The notes under the pieces were generated by a model. It did not search any database. It was not told the origin of the DNA and was given only the letters and a program-made list of their open reading frames with translations. Made by a program: the position numbers and the translations under genes. Below are positions 16,801 through 25,305 of a stretch of 64,000 nt of DNA, piece by piece. Position 1 is the stretch's first letter, and the number at the start of each line of letters is the position of its first letter. Source of the stretch: an uncultured Gammaproteobacteria bacterium (GTDB lineage Bacteria; Pseudomonadota; Gammaproteobacteria; Arenicellales; Poriferihabitantaceae); assembly GCA_937992195.1 (NCBI GenBank), contig CALKKV010000007.1, positions 133,896 through 197,895 of the forward strand, given 5' to 3'.

Positions 16801-16905
16801 GTGCATATTCACCTTCCATGGCTCGGGTGTTCAGGTTGAATTCATCGCCGCTTCAGGTAGACAAGCTATGCTTCCCCCATGTTTAATGATCTGAGGTTCC
16901 CAGAA

Positions 16906-17448
16906 ATGACCAATTTCAATAAAATATCTCGCGTTTTGTTGCCTGTTACGCTTCTTGCGGTGTCTTCTATTGCAAGTGCTGAATACAGCCAGGGAACGAT
17001 TGATGAAGCCACAGTTCTGAGTGCAGATCCGGTGTACCGAACAGTTCGAATAAACCAGCCAACAGAGCAGTGCTGGGACGAAAAGGTCGCTACACCTGCG
17101 CGCTCTGGGTACAAATCTCACACACCAAAGATCCTTGGTGCCATCATTGGTGCTGCAGTCGGTAATGAGTTTGGTTCAGGCCGAGGTAGAGATTTGGCAA
17201 CGGCTGCGGGTGCCGTACTCGGTGGTTCGATCGGGCGTGACGCTCAGGCGAATCATCGCAGCAAGCATCATCAAGGTGGTTACACCTACCAGAAACGATG
17301 TGAAGTTGTTGACAGCTATCATACCGAAGAGCGATTAGATGGTTATGATGTTACTTACCGTTATAATGGCCAGGTCGGTTCAACTTTTACAAAACACGAT
17401 CCGGGCTCAACTATTCGTGTTAGTGTAAATGTTGTTCCTGTAGAGTAA
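16906..17448 (+). CDS. Glycine-zipper 2TM-domain (17 kDa surface antigen-like) envelope protein
   Basis: From the chosen start the protein has 180 residues. A signal peptide ends near SIASA (residue ~24), so the mature protein is periplasmic or outer-membrane associated; no lipobox cysteine is seen. The middle holds the glycine zipper, with the GAIIGAAVGNEFGSGRGRD block and GAVLGGSIGRD, the hallmark of the Rickettsia 17 kDa antigen/SlyB-like superfamily. A conserved C-terminal part with CEVVDSYHTEERLDGYDVTY follows. Two cysteines (CWDE and RCEV) could form a disulfide. GAGG lies 9 bases upstream of the ATG at 16906; an in-frame ATG at 16879 is less likely. Family members affect envelope integrity, but exact function is unknown. 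Confidence 0.8.
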   Translation: MTNFNKISRVLLPVTLLAVSSIASAEYSQGTIDEATVLSADPVYRTVRINQPTEQCWDEKVATPARSGYKSHTPKILGAIIGAAVGNEFGSGRGRDLATAAGAVLGGSIGRDAQANHRSKHHQGGYTYQKRCEVVDSYHTEERLDGYDVTYRYNGQVGSTFTKHDPGSTIRVSVNVVPVE

Positions 17449-17476
17449 CCGAGATATATCAAGCTGATATTATTAT

Positions 17477-17514
17477 GGGAGATGAGCAAGGTGCTTCATC
17501 TCCCTTTGGTTTTG
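17477..17514 (+). terminator. Terminator-like hairpin after the glycine-zipper gene
   Basis: GGGAGATGA (17477-17485) and TCATCTCCC (17496-17504) pair perfectly, with GCA/TGC extending the stem inward past a bulged T. The sequence TTTGGTTTTGG follows. It lies 29 bases after the stop at 17448. Its position also argues that a long frame beginning at 17482 is not the real start of the next gene. Confidence 0.7.
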
Positions 17515-17622
17515 GTTTCAGGTAGAATACAAGATATGCAGAGTTTTCTGTTGGGGCTTTCTGCGAACATCCGTATCAATATTTCAGATAAAGTCGCTAT
17601 TCAAAGACCTCCTAGATCTCCT

Positions 17623-17919
17623 ATGTCCAAACTTCGTTCACTAATTGGTTATGCCCTTATTGGAATGCTTATTTCAATGAGTATGACTAATGCCGCTGAT
17701 GCTCTGGATGTAAATGGATCATCGGCAAATAAGGGTAACAGCATGGATGATGTTGCTAAAATGATTCGTAAAAGCAGTCGCTGGCAAATTCTTGAAGCGG
17801 TACCGAAGAAAAAAGGAGAAGTGATGCGGTACAGGTTTAAGCTGATAAATAGTACCGGCAAGGTTAAGATCATCAATGTCGATCCGCTAAGACCTAACCT
17901 TAGAAAACTTGAACAATAA
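17623..17919 (+). CDS. Small PepSY-like periplasmic protein upstream of the two-component pair
   Basis: A 98-residue protein with a signal peptide (hydrophobic segment about residues 6-22, cleavage likely after TNAADA) and a short domain of basic and beta character (RYRFKLINSTGKVKIINVD). This resembles the PepSY-like small proteins frequently encoded immediately before PhoP/QseB-type regulators; the similarity is by pattern, not by a search. The start at 17623 was chosen because the signal peptide begins there. The frame is open from 17482, but that extension overlaps the upstream terminator and has no recognisable content. It lies 42 bases before the response regulator and may modulate signalling by the adjacent kinase; this is inference. 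Confidence 0.7.
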   Translation: MSKLRSLIGYALIGMLISMSMTNAADALDVNGSSANKGNSMDDVAKMIRKSSRWQILEAVPKKKGEVMRYRFKLINSTGKVKIINVDPLRPNLRKLEQ

Positions 17920-17961
17920 CTAACCGGAAAAAAGCGCAATGATATTGCGTTTGAAGAATGC

Positions 17962-18636
17962 ATGCGAATACTGATTGTAGAAGATGAAAATACCCTGCGA
18001 ACGCAGCTGGTCACCAAGTTCCGTCAAAAAGGTTTTGCGGTTGACGAAGCCAAAGATGGCGAAGAAGCATTGTTTTTTGCTAAGGAATATCCACTTGATG
18101 TTGCGGTTGTAGATATCGGCTTGCCGAAACTTTCTGGTATTGAAGTAATACGGCGGTTGAGAGAGGACGGTATTGAATATCCTATTCTAATTTTGACTGC
18201 TCGATCTCGATGGCAGGATAAGGTTGAAGGCTTAGACGCTGGCGCAGATGATTACCTAGCAAAACCTTTTCATTTTGAGGAATTGCATGCACGCGTCTCA
18301 GCATTGATTCGGAGGTCTGCTGGACAGTCCAGTCCGATTATTGAAGTTGGAAAAATCTGGATGGATACACGTTCGCAAGAAGTAGCGGTTGAGGGGAGTC
18401 AGCTTGATCTCACTGCATTTGAGTATAAATTGCTGCATTATTTAATGCTTAATCAAGGCAAAGTAGTTTCTAAAATGGAGCTTACAGAGCATCTCTATGA
18501 CGAAGATGCTGATCGTGATAGCAATGTAATAGAAGTCTTCGTAGGTCGACTACGAAAGAAGCTTGATCCAGATGGCACGCTCAATCCAATTGAGACTCTG
18601 CGCGGTCGCGGCTACCGGTTTTCGGCCTCTGCTTGA
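17962..18636 (+). CDS. OmpR/PhoP-family response regulator
   Basis: This DNA-binding response regulator has an N-terminal receiver domain with phosphoacceptor Asp51 (VVDIGLPKLSG), acidic pocket Glu7-Asp8, the conserved Thr (ILTAR) and Lys (LAKPF). A C-terminal winged-helix OmpR-type domain follows (LDLTAFEYKLLHYLM, SNVIEVFVGRLRKK, IETLRGRGYRF). Length is 224, matching PhoP/QseB. It is preceded by a PepSY-like gene and its stop overlaps the TTG start of the histidine kinase (TTGA), so the pair is translationally coupled. Similarity to PhoP is in domain order and motifs; the signal cannot be deduced. Confidence 0.93.
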   Translation: MRILIVEDENTLRTQLVTKFRQKGFAVDEAKDGEEALFFAKEYPLDVAVVDIGLPKLSGIEVIRRLREDGIEYPILILTARSRWQDKVEGLDAGADDYLAKPFHFEELHARVSALIRRSAGQSSPIIEVGKIWMDTRSQEVAVEGSQLDLTAFEYKLLHYLMLNQGKVVSKMELTEHLYDEDADRDSNVIEVFVGRLRKKLDPDGTLNPIETLRGRGYRFSASA

Positions 18637-19997
18637 ACACACTTTCGTTACGGAAACGGCTGCTCCTTGTAGCCGCTCTAGTTCTTGTCACCTTTCTTGG
18701 CTTGGCTGGATTTGCCCTAGATCGCGCTTTTATCAGTAGCGCCGAAGTCTCTTTAAAAAACCAGCTAAGAACACAGACATTCGCTCTTCTATCAGTACTT
18801 GAAGTGGATGCGAACGGTGAGATTATACTCCCCGCTCAATTACCCGAAGCCAGGCTACTAGTACCTAATTCAGGTCTGTACGCTGTAATTGTGGATAATA
18901 AAAATGAAACCAGTTGGCAGTCGCCGTCATCAATTGGTATGGAGCTCGAGAACATGGAGAAACAAACTCAGGGCTCGGAGTCATTTTTTCAGGAGGGAGA
19001 TTCTTTAAACAGTCCTTTTCGCTACAGCTTTTCAATATCGTGGGAAACGGAGGATAGCAAGGAATTTGAATTTACTCTTGTTTTGATCGAGGCTAGCGAA
19101 CACTTTGCGGCATTTGTTGACGAACACAGAGCAAAGATTATTCTATGGCTTGGCATGGTTGGTACTTTTATTTTGCTATTGCAAATGGTCGCGTTAGTTT
19201 GGAGTTTGTCTCCTCTGAGCAGGGTTGCCAATGAGTTAGATTTAATTGAGTCTGCAAAACAAGATCGAATTGAGGGTAGATACCCGCAAGAAATAGAGCA
19301 GCTTAGCCAACGAATTAATCAGTTTATTGGAACAGAGCGTAAAAACATGGCACGCTATCGCAATACTCTTGGTGATCTAGCTCATAGTTTGAAAACACCA
19401 TTGGCGGTACTGCGTGGAATGGGTGAAGATGGTAAAGCGGTTGATAGTGGCGAACTTGGTCACTATGTTGGCAGAATGAGCGATATCGTAGATTACCAGC
19501 TGCAACGAGCCGCAGCTTCTCGTACATCGGTGATTGGCACCAAGGTGACTCTTAAACCAATATTTACCGGTATTCGGGATTCGCTTGATAAGGTCTATGC
19601 GGATAAGGGGGTCGTTTGTTCTTCAGATGAGTTAGAGGATATTCAGTTTTATGGCGATCAATCTGATATCTATGAAATTCTGGGAAATGTAATGGATAAC
19701 GCTTATAAATGGTCGAACTCGAAAGTCAAAGTTTGTGGGGCAAAACTCGCTGCTTCTGAAAAGTATGCGGGTGGAATTCGTATCTCTGTGGAGGATGATG
19801 GTTCGGGTATTGATGCGGAACTTAAATCAGAGGTACTGCAAAGGGGCGTTCGCGCAGATCAGCGAACTGAGGGGCAGGGAATTGGACTTGCTGTTTGTAT
19901 TGAAATTGTTGAACGCTATGATGGGACTATGGACATCAGTAAAAGCGAGTTAGGTGGCGCAAAAATTGAGATCATTTTGCATAGCGCCGTTAGCTAG
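18633..19997 (+). CDS. Membrane sensor histidine kinase, PhoQ-like
   Basis: This is the partner of the preceding regulator. Domain order: TM1 (about 10-30), a ~135-residue periplasmic sensor region, TM2 (about 168-191), a HAMP-like linker, the dimerisation/phosphoacceptor helix with GDLAHSLKTPLAVLRG (His251), and the HATPase domain with N box (NVMDNAYKWS), G1 (EDDGSGI) and G2 (GQGIGLAV). The H-box form LAHSLKTPL is that of the PhoQ group. The periplasmic part has acidic stretches (ENMEKQTQGSESF, WETEDSKEFEF), reminiscent of the divalent-cation-sensing acidic patch of PhoQ; that link is inference. The start is TTG at 18633, overlapping the regulator stop by 4 bases. Confidence 0.92.
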   Translation: MNTLSLRKRLLLVAALVLVTFLGLAGFALDRAFISSAEVSLKNQLRTQTFALLSVLEVDANGEIILPAQLPEARLLVPNSGLYAVIVDNKNETSWQSPSSIGMELENMEKQTQGSESFFQEGDSLNSPFRYSFSISWETEDSKEFEFTLVLIEASEHFAAFVDEHRAKIILWLGMVGTFILLLQMVALVWSLSPLSRVANELDLIESAKQDRIEGRYPQEIEQLSQRINQFIGTERKNMARYRNTLGDLAHSLKTPLAVLRGMGEDGKAVDSGELGHYVGRMSDIVDYQLQRAAASRTSVIGTKVTLKPIFTGIRDSLDKVYADKGVVCSSDELEDIQFYGDQSDIYEILGNVMDNAYKWSNSKVKVCGAKLAASEKYAGGIRISVEDDGSGIDAELKSEVLQRGVRADQRTEGQGIGLAVCIEIVERYDGTMDISKSELGGAKIEIILHSAVS

Positions 19998-20007
19998 TTG
20001 CCAAACT

Positions 20008-20031
20008 AAAAGCACAAAGCGCTGTGGTTTT
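20008..20031. terminator. Weak bidirectional hairpin between convergent genes
   Basis: AAAAGCACA (20008-20016) and TGTGGTTTT (20023-20031) pair with one mismatch around a 6-nt loop, with A and T runs on the two sides. It sits between the convergent histidine kinase and PP2C genes, where termination in both directions is expected. The stem is short, so confidence is low. Confidence 0.35.
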
Positions 20032-20067
20032 TCTGAAATTCAGTCGATCAAGCTCGATGAGTGTTTG

Positions 20068-20805
20068 TTAGTCTGCGAACACCAATACCACGGTGACATT
20101 GTCGGGTGCCCCACCCATTAAGCATGCTCGTATTAGTGTGTCTATGCATAACTCAGGTTCGTGTGCCCGCAATGTTAAAACAGTTGCGATATCACTATCT
20201 TCTACTACACCAGTAAGGCCATCCGAACATAGTAGAAAAATATCACCTTTATCGACTGCAGAAGTAAATACGTCTGGCTCGCAATTTGCTTCGATTCCTA
20301 ATGCTTTCTTTAGCACGTGATGACTATAGCTCGGAACATGACCATCTGGATGTTCCTGCAAAAGATCGTTTGCGAGAGTGTGGTCTGTTGTTAATTGAGT
20401 GAGTTCTCCGCTGGAAAATCGATAGACTCGGGAGTCACCAATATGCCCAATTTTTATTCCACTATCTGCAAAACTTGCCGCAACGAGCGTCGTCCCCATG
20501 CCTTCCATGTGAGCTAAATTTCGACCGTTGCCATAGACCTCGCTATTAGCGGTCTTTATAGCCTCCATCATAATCTCATCGTTGTGTGCCTGCGATGGAT
20601 CATCACTAACAAGAAACTGCTCTTCATAATATTTGCAAAATGTTGTGACCGCCATTTTGCTGGCGATCTCACCCGCCTTGTGTCCACCCATACCGTCGGC
20701 CACAACCGCGATATTAAAATCCGGAACAATGCGCACGCTGTCTTCATTATGCTCTCTAACCTGCCCAACGTCAGTTGCGGCGATCATTTTGAAGTTAATA
20801 CTCAA
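20068..20805 (-). CDS. PP2C-type serine/threonine protein phosphatase (Stp/PrpC-like)
   Basis: A cytoplasmic metal-dependent phosphatase of 245 residues, the size of bacterial PrpC/Stp1. The PPM motifs are present: DVGQVREHNEDS near the N-terminus, VADGMGGHKAGEIAS (metal-binding Asp and Gly), GTTLVAA, IGHIGDSRVYRF, LCSDGLTG and the C-terminal GAPDNVTVVLV. Bacterial enzymes of this group usually oppose a Hanks-type kinase or belong to type VI secretion or cell-wall regulation. No kinase or FHA gene is adjacent; the neighbours are a convergent two-component system and, upstream on the same strand, dapD. The substrate cannot be named. Confidence 0.92.
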   Translation of the reverse strand: MSINFKMIAATDVGQVREHNEDSVRIVPDFNIAVVADGMGGHKAGEIASKMAVTTFCKYYEEQFLVSDDPSQAHNDEIMMEAIKTANSEVYGNGRNLAHMEGMGTTLVAASFADSGIKIGHIGDSRVYRFSSGELTQLTTDHTLANDLLQEHPDGHVPSYSHHVLKKALGIEANCEPDVFTSAVDKGDIFLLCSDGLTGVVEDSDIATVLTLRAHEPELCIDTLIRACLMGGAPDNVTVVLVFAD

Positions 20806-20924
20806 ATCTTTATTACTCTTAAAATTTCTTAATTAGTAGTCAGCTCATTTTCGTTCTAGGTAGAACAGTTATAAAACCGATTACAAATAATTGATAGCAG
20901 TTGATCCGGTGAATATTAGAAGGA

Positions 20925-21758
20925 CTAGATACTGCGAAGCAGTTCATTAATGCCCACCTTTGAACGGGTTTTTTCATCTACCTTTTTGACGATAACGGCA
21001 CAGTAAAGACTGTGGCTGCCATCCGCTGAAGGAATAGATCCGGATACAACCACCGAGCCAGGAGGAATGTAACCATATGAAATCTCGCCTGTCTCGCGAT
21101 CCAAAATTCTTGTGCTTTGCCCAATATAAACGCCCATGGAAACAACTGCACCAGTACCGACGACAACACCCTCAACAATTTCGCTTCGGGCACCGATAAA
21201 ACAGTTGTCTTCAATAATAGTTGGTGACGCTTGTAGCGGTTCAAGTACACCGCCAATTCCGACGCCACCAGAGAGATGCACATTTTTCCCTATCTGTGCA
21301 CAAGATCCTACGGTTGCCCAAGTATCTACCATGGTACCGGCATCTACTCTCGCGCCAATATTTACATAGCTAGGCATCAACACCACATCAGGTGCAATGT
21401 AGCAACCGCGCCGGACTGCAGCAGGGGGGACTACTCTAAATCCGCCATCCTGAAATTGTTGATCAGTGTAATGACTAAACTTCTGCGGCACTTTGTCATA
21501 ATAAACTGCATCACCTGCAGATATCATTTTGTTGTTCTCTATTCGAAACGACAATAACACTGCTTTTTTTAACCACTCGTTAACATGCCAGCCATGATTG
21601 TCGGATTCCCCAGAGGGCTCAGCTACGCGGGCGTCTCCACTATCGAGTTGGGCCAATGCAAATTCTATGGATTCCCTTGTTTCAGCGTTCACTGTCGATG
21701 GTGTCAATTCAGACCTTGATTCCCAGACTTGATTAATTATTTCAGCTGCTTGTGTCAT
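20925..21758 (-). CDS. dapD: 2,3,4,5-tetrahydropyridine-2,6-dicarboxylate N-succinyltransferase
   Basis: DapD succinylates tetrahydrodipicolinate using succinyl-CoA, in the succinylase branch of the diaminopimelate/lysine pathway. An N-terminal helical domain is followed by a left-handed beta-helix made of hexapeptide repeats ([20 protein letters not shown], then [28 protein letters not shown] and [16 protein letters not shown]). Length is 277, as in E. coli (274). The ATG at 21758 has no obvious Shine-Dalgarno; a TGATATAAA element on the minus strand at 21778-21770 would give a very short leader. A ~660-base non-coding stretch lies upstream. Confidence 0.95.
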   Translation of the reverse strand: MTQAAEIINQVWESRSELTPSTVNAETRESIEFALAQLDSGDARVAEPSGESDNHGWHVNEWLKKAVLLSFRIENNKMISAGDAVYYDKVPQKFSHYTDQQFQDGGFRVVPPAAVRRGCYIAPDVVLMPSYVNIGARVDAGTMVDTWATVGSCAQIGKNVHLSGGVGIGGVLEPLQASPTIIEDNCFIGARSEIVEGVVVGTGAVVSMGVYIGQSTRILDRETGEISYGYIPPGSVVVSGSIPSADGSHSLYCAVIVKKVDEKTRSKVGINELLRSI

Positions 21759-22418
21759 TGTTGATTGGTTTTATATCAGAAAGAAAGCGGATGTCGCTTA
21801 GTTAAACATTAAAAATCAATAGGTTCCAGCGAGAATACAGTTTTTCCATTAAAAAAAGCTACTTAAACGCTAATTTTCCCCCAAGTAGTGTATTCCACCT
21901 TATTAATATAGAAAATCATTAGCTGTTGCGCCAATGCCTCAGGAATATCTCTTTTCCATAGGGATCGAATTATAGATTAAATCGCAGAAGAATAACCTAA
22001 TCTATTGTTATTTAAGGAGGCCTTATCGTTGAGATCGTGCTTTGGTAGGGGATTCTATTTTATGCCAAATTAAGATAATCTCACTCTCCGAAATTTTCGT
22101 AGTGAAGACGAAACCTACTCAAGTTAGCTCGCTGAAAAGAGCGCATACAGTGGCCCGGAAGAGAGCGCCGGTTCATACAACAGAGTGTTTCAAAATCTAT
22201 CGTAAAGTCTCGGAAGCAGTCAGAGCAAAACTCAAGCTAGTTTGTATACAATTTTTGTGTGCATTACAAAGATACTGATAGATAGAATTTTCTTTCAGTG
22301 ATTAGAAGAAGCCTAGCTGGCCTTTGAATTGAAGTTAACTACTGCACAATATGATGGGATTGCAGTGATCTGAATTCCCGAGCCTAATATTAGTTCTTTA
22401 CAGTTAGAGTGAGACAAC
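21759..22418. other. 660-base gap with no convincing gene
   Basis: This AT-rich stretch separates the divergent dapD and M23 peptidase genes. It contains a GGAGG at about 22017 followed by short frames only. A 78-codon TTG-initiated frame at 22042-22278 is basic and resembles nothing I recognise, so it is not called. No tRNA cloverleaf or strong terminator was seen. The size allows two promoters and possibly a small RNA. Confidence 0.5.
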
Positions 22419-23486
22419 ATGAGCGATAAATTGATCGACGATCAAGTCACTATCACCATATCAGATAATTATGGTTCGAAATTCTACCGAACCAATCGAT
22501 CAGTTAAAAAAAACCTGTTCTATGTTGTATTAGGAGTGTTTGCAATCATTGCAGCGTCACTTTTGAGTAATGTGTGGCAGCTTAAAAAACAGCAGGCTTT
22601 GAGTGAGAGAAATGACGCGCTAGAAACGGAAATTGTAGAGTTCGACAGCGCCAATTCCAGTCTTAGTCAAACCATAAGCGCCAAAAATGAGACGATACAA
22701 AGGATAAGTAATGAGCTTGTGCAGATTGAAAAAAATAGTGGCGTTGAAACTGCAGATAAGGCGTTGGAACTTGAAGAAAGAATTCGGCTTCTAGCCGAGT
22801 ACTATTCTGGAAAAGACGCTGAATTTTCTGAGATTGGTAGTCGAGTCCAGCAAATTGAAGGTTTGATCGGGTTAGATGAAGAGGAAAAAGATTCTGGAGA
22901 CTTAATGGCTCGAGTCGAGCTCGCAAGCTTGACCGCAAGCCATGAAAAAATCCTCCACGACAGTATTCCAAACGGCTATCCTATAGATTCAAAGGTAATA
23001 ACAAGTAAATTTGGAGATCGTATTCATCCGGTAACCAAGTTAAAGAGCTATCACAAAGGTGTTGATCTCAGAGCAAAAACACCGATGCCATTCTATTCCA
23101 CTGCCGACGGTATTGTCAGAGCTGCTGATTATTCGAAATTGAGCGGCAATCGAATTATCGTGCAGCATAATTTTGGTTTTGAGACACGATATTCTCATCT
23201 CGACTCGATGGATGTTGAGCCAGGAGATATCGTCCATAAAGGGGATGCGCTTGGTAAAACCGGTAACACCGGACTAACCGACGCACCGCATTTGCATTAT
23301 GAGATCAGATATCTTGGAAAATCGATAGATCCTGATCAGTTTTTAAAGTGGGAGTTTGGCTCCCACGAAATATTCACCAACGTGAGAGGTATAAAATGGC
23401 CATCTTTGATAAGTCTGATAAACAAACAGATTACGCATCAAACGTTACAACTATCGCAGCTGGAACAAACATCGTCGGAAAAATAG
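22419..23486 (+). CDS. M23 family metallopeptidase (LytM/Csd-like peptidoglycan endopeptidase)
   Basis: A 355-residue envelope protein. It has a cytoplasmic basic N-terminus, one transmembrane helix (about 31-51), a coiled-coil region (about 55-150) rich in Glu and Lys, and a LytM domain. Zinc ligands are His212 and Asp216 (HKGVD) and His293 (HLH, 291-293); His260 (YSHLD) and His291 complete the active site. All are intact, so it should cleave peptidoglycan cross-links. The last ~30 residues beyond SIDPDQFLKW are not typical of the domain and are encoded in DNA that also encodes the start of the bactofilin gene (overlap 23396-23486). The pairing with a bactofilin parallels the cell-shape operons of Helicobacter and other bacteria. 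Confidence 0.9.
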   Translation: MSDKLIDDQVTITISDNYGSKFYRTNRSVKKNLFYVVLGVFAIIAASLLSNVWQLKKQQALSERNDALETEIVEFDSANSSLSQTISAKNETIQRISNELVQIEKNSGVETADKALELEERIRLLAEYYSGKDAEFSEIGSRVQQIEGLIGLDEEEKDSGDLMARVELASLTASHEKILHDSIPNGYPIDSKVITSKFGDRIHPVTKLKSYHKGVDLRAKTPMPFYSTADGIVRAADYSKLSGNRIIVQHNFGFETRYSHLDSMDVEPGDIVHKGDALGKTGNTGLTDAPHLHYEIRYLGKSIDPDQFLKWEFGSHEIFTNVRGIKWPSLISLINKQITHQTLQLSQLEQTSSEK

Positions 23487-23887
23487 ACATCGAGTGCAAT
23501 TTGCATATTGATGGAGAGTTCGAGGGCGAAGTTAACTCTAAAAGTATTGTAAAAGTTGGCAAATCAGGCCTGCTGAAAAGCAATTTAAAAGCACAGAAAC
23601 TAATCGTAACAGGTCGGTTTGTTGGCACAGCAGATTGTGACCAGATCGAGTTGGTTTCCGGTGGTGAAGCTGAAGGAAAATTAATCTCGGCAGGACTGAT
23701 GATTGATTCGAACAGTTCCTTTCAGGGTGAGAGTCTTCGAAGAAAGCAGGGCGAGTCTCCAAAAGTGTTGGATTTTAGTAGTGAAACATCTTCCGTTAAT
23801 GGTTCTTCAGGTGTTTCTTCAAACTCCTCTTCCATCGCGAAAGAACCGATGTTGGACGATAAAGCTGCAAAGGGACTTAAGTCCTAA
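23396..23887 (+). CDS. Bactofilin (polymer-forming cytoskeletal protein)
   Basis: Bactofilins assemble into non-polar filaments that position peptidoglycan enzymes. The protein has 163 residues from the ATG at 23396, which has GAGAGG 6-11 bases ahead. The central bactofilin domain is a right-handed beta-helix: NVTTIAAGTNIVGKI, then LHIDGEFEGEV, KSIVKVGKSG, LKAQKLIVTGRFVGT and EAEGKLISAGLMID. A Ser-rich, probably disordered C-terminus follows. The frame is open upstream to 23348, but that extension lies wholly inside the M23 gene. The overlap with the M23 peptidase is 91 bases, far more than the usual 1-11. Co-expression fits a scaffold-plus-hydrolase pair for cell shape. Confidence 0.9.
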   Translation: MAIFDKSDKQTDYASNVTTIAAGTNIVGKIDIECNLHIDGEFEGEVNSKSIVKVGKSGLLKSNLKAQKLIVTGRFVGTADCDQIELVSGGEAEGKLISAGLMIDSNSSFQGESLRRKQGESPKVLDFSSETSSVNGSSGVSSNSSSIAKEPMLDDKAAKGLKS

Positions 23888-23899
23888 TTGATGAAAGTT

Positions 23900-23920
23900 G
23901 CCCTGCACTAGCGGGGCTTT
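23900..23920 (+). terminator. Short terminator-like hairpin after bactofilin gene
   Basis: GCCCTGC and GCGGGGC pair over seven base pairs (one G-U) around ACTA, followed by TTTC. It lies 12 bases after the stop. The T-tract is poor, so termination may be partial. Confidence 0.5.
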
Positions 23921-24043
23921 CAAACCCGTAAATTAGAAAACACGGTGTCGGTCTTTTAGTTTTATGCATCGAACATAAAGATTTAAAATATTCAAAAATC
24001 AGCTAGTTAGGTCTGATTCTTAATGTAATTTATTATTTTAGGT

Positions 24044-25246
24044 TTACTCGATTTCCATATCGATCGATAGATCTATATCCGATGCACCCCGGTCGCTGAT
24101 TTCAACTTTTGCGCTTTCCAGGTCTCCCGGGCTGCGTGTCGGTTCGCCGCTTAGCGCAACTCTTGCACCGATCTCAATGACTGCCGGAATATCAATTGTT
24201 CTGCCAGGAAGCATTGCTCGCGTGTGATCAAGCAGAATTGTGAGAGGTAACTCTTTGACTTGCACTCTCACTACCGCGAGGGGGGCGGGCGGACCGTCTT
24301 TCTCCGTAGCAAAGACAAAGACGGTGTCATCGGCACTTGCTTTTGACGCTACCTCGGAGGAAAGAGACAGGTTCACAGAAACCTGCCGGCCATCTGGTAT
24401 TTTGGACTGAACTGTTGCTTCTGCGGCCTGGATTTCCCCTCCCATGCGGGTAATGGCTTCTTTGGTTTCTCTGGTCGCCTCTGGGTTGTTTTCGACAAGG
24501 GGAAGTAGACGTTGTAAATACCCTAAAGCGATATCGATGCTGCCATTGGTTTGCGCTCCCATTGCCGCCAGCCAAAGCGCGCTAACGTGGTTGGAATCGA
24601 GCTCTAAGGCGCGACTTATTCGAGATGCAATCTCTTCCGTGTAGTGATTATTATTTACCATCAAACTGGCATCGGCCCACGCGGTAAGAGTATCTGGATG
24701 ATCTCCAGATAGCTCATGCACTTTTGAGTAAGCACGCTCAGCCTTTGCAAACTGTTGAGTGCCCATATAGGTCCTTGCTGCTAAGTGCCAGCCGGCTGGG
24801 TCGTCCGGTTGCTCTTCTAAAACCTGTTCGAGCCGCGTTATAAGAATTTCGATGCTACGACTTGGATCTTGTTCAATGTCTTCTACTGTTGGTAAAGCAG
24901 CTTGCTTGTTCCAGTCATGATTTCCCAGCTGCAAATAGAGTAGAGCGCTAGCTACAGGGATTAAAAGCAAGATAATAATAGCGGCTCCGCGACCGGCGGG
25001 CTTGTCGTTATGAATGGCATAGTCTGTGCCCTTTAAATCATCAATCAGAGCAGCCTCTAGTTCCAGCCTAGCCTCTTCAGAAGATTGGTTATCTGGGGAG
25101 ATTTCAGCCAGTCGTTGTTTGGCAATTGATACGTTTTCCTTCTGTAAATCAACCGCACTTAATTGTCTTTTGTTGAACAAAGAGGGCGCTAAAATCAGCA
25201 AACACACCCCAGTTAATAGGGCGGACAAGGCGAATAAAAATACCAT
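24044..25246 (-). CDS. ccmI: Cytochrome c biogenesis protein CcmI (CycH-like)
   Basis: CcmI is an inner-membrane TPR protein that brings apocytochrome c to the CcmF/CcmH haem-ligation complex. Two transmembrane segments are visible (about 1-20 and 91-108), separated by a cytoplasmic coiled segment containing AKQRLAEI. A periplasmic TPR region follows (EQPDDPAGWHLAARTYMGTQ, HVSALWLAAMGAQTNGSIDI), then a beta-rich C-terminal domain with VSVNLSLSSEVASKA and RTIDIPAVIEIGARVALSG. Length, 400, fits. It is the last gene of the ccm cluster, 59 bases after ccmH. Confidence 0.9.
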   Translation of the reverse strand: MVFLFALSALLTGVCLLILAPSLFNKRQLSAVDLQKENVSIAKQRLAEISPDNQSSEEARLELEAALIDDLKGTDYAIHNDKPAGRGAAIIILLLIPVASALLYLQLGNHDWNKQAALPTVEDIEQDPSRSIEILITRLEQVLEEQPDDPAGWHLAARTYMGTQQFAKAERAYSKVHELSGDHPDTLTAWADASLMVNNNHYTEEIASRISRALELDSNHVSALWLAAMGAQTNGSIDIALGYLQRLLPLVENNPEATRETKEAITRMGGEIQAAEATVQSKIPDGRQVSVNLSLSSEVASKASADDTVFVFATEKDGPPAPLAVVRVQVKELPLTILLDHTRAMLPGRTIDIPAVIEIGARVALSGEPTRSPGDLESAKVEISDRGASDIDLSIDMEIE

Positions 25247-25305
25247 CTTGGTCAGGTTATAGGGAGTTGTATACGGAGAGGGAATTAACGATTGATATAT
25301 GAGTT

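Noticed and set aside
16879..16905. Upstream ATG of the glycine-zipper gene
   Set aside because: It adds nine non-signal residues ahead of a good signal peptide; GAGG fits the ATG at 16906 better.
17482..17622. Long N-terminal extension of the PepSY-like gene
   Set aside because: It begins inside the upstream terminator hairpin, and the downstream Met at 17623 starts a clean signal peptide.
22042..22278. 78-codon TTG-started frame in the dapD-M23 gap
   Set aside because: Basic, unrecognisable translation, no ribosome-binding site at a usable distance from the TTG, and AT-rich noncoding context.
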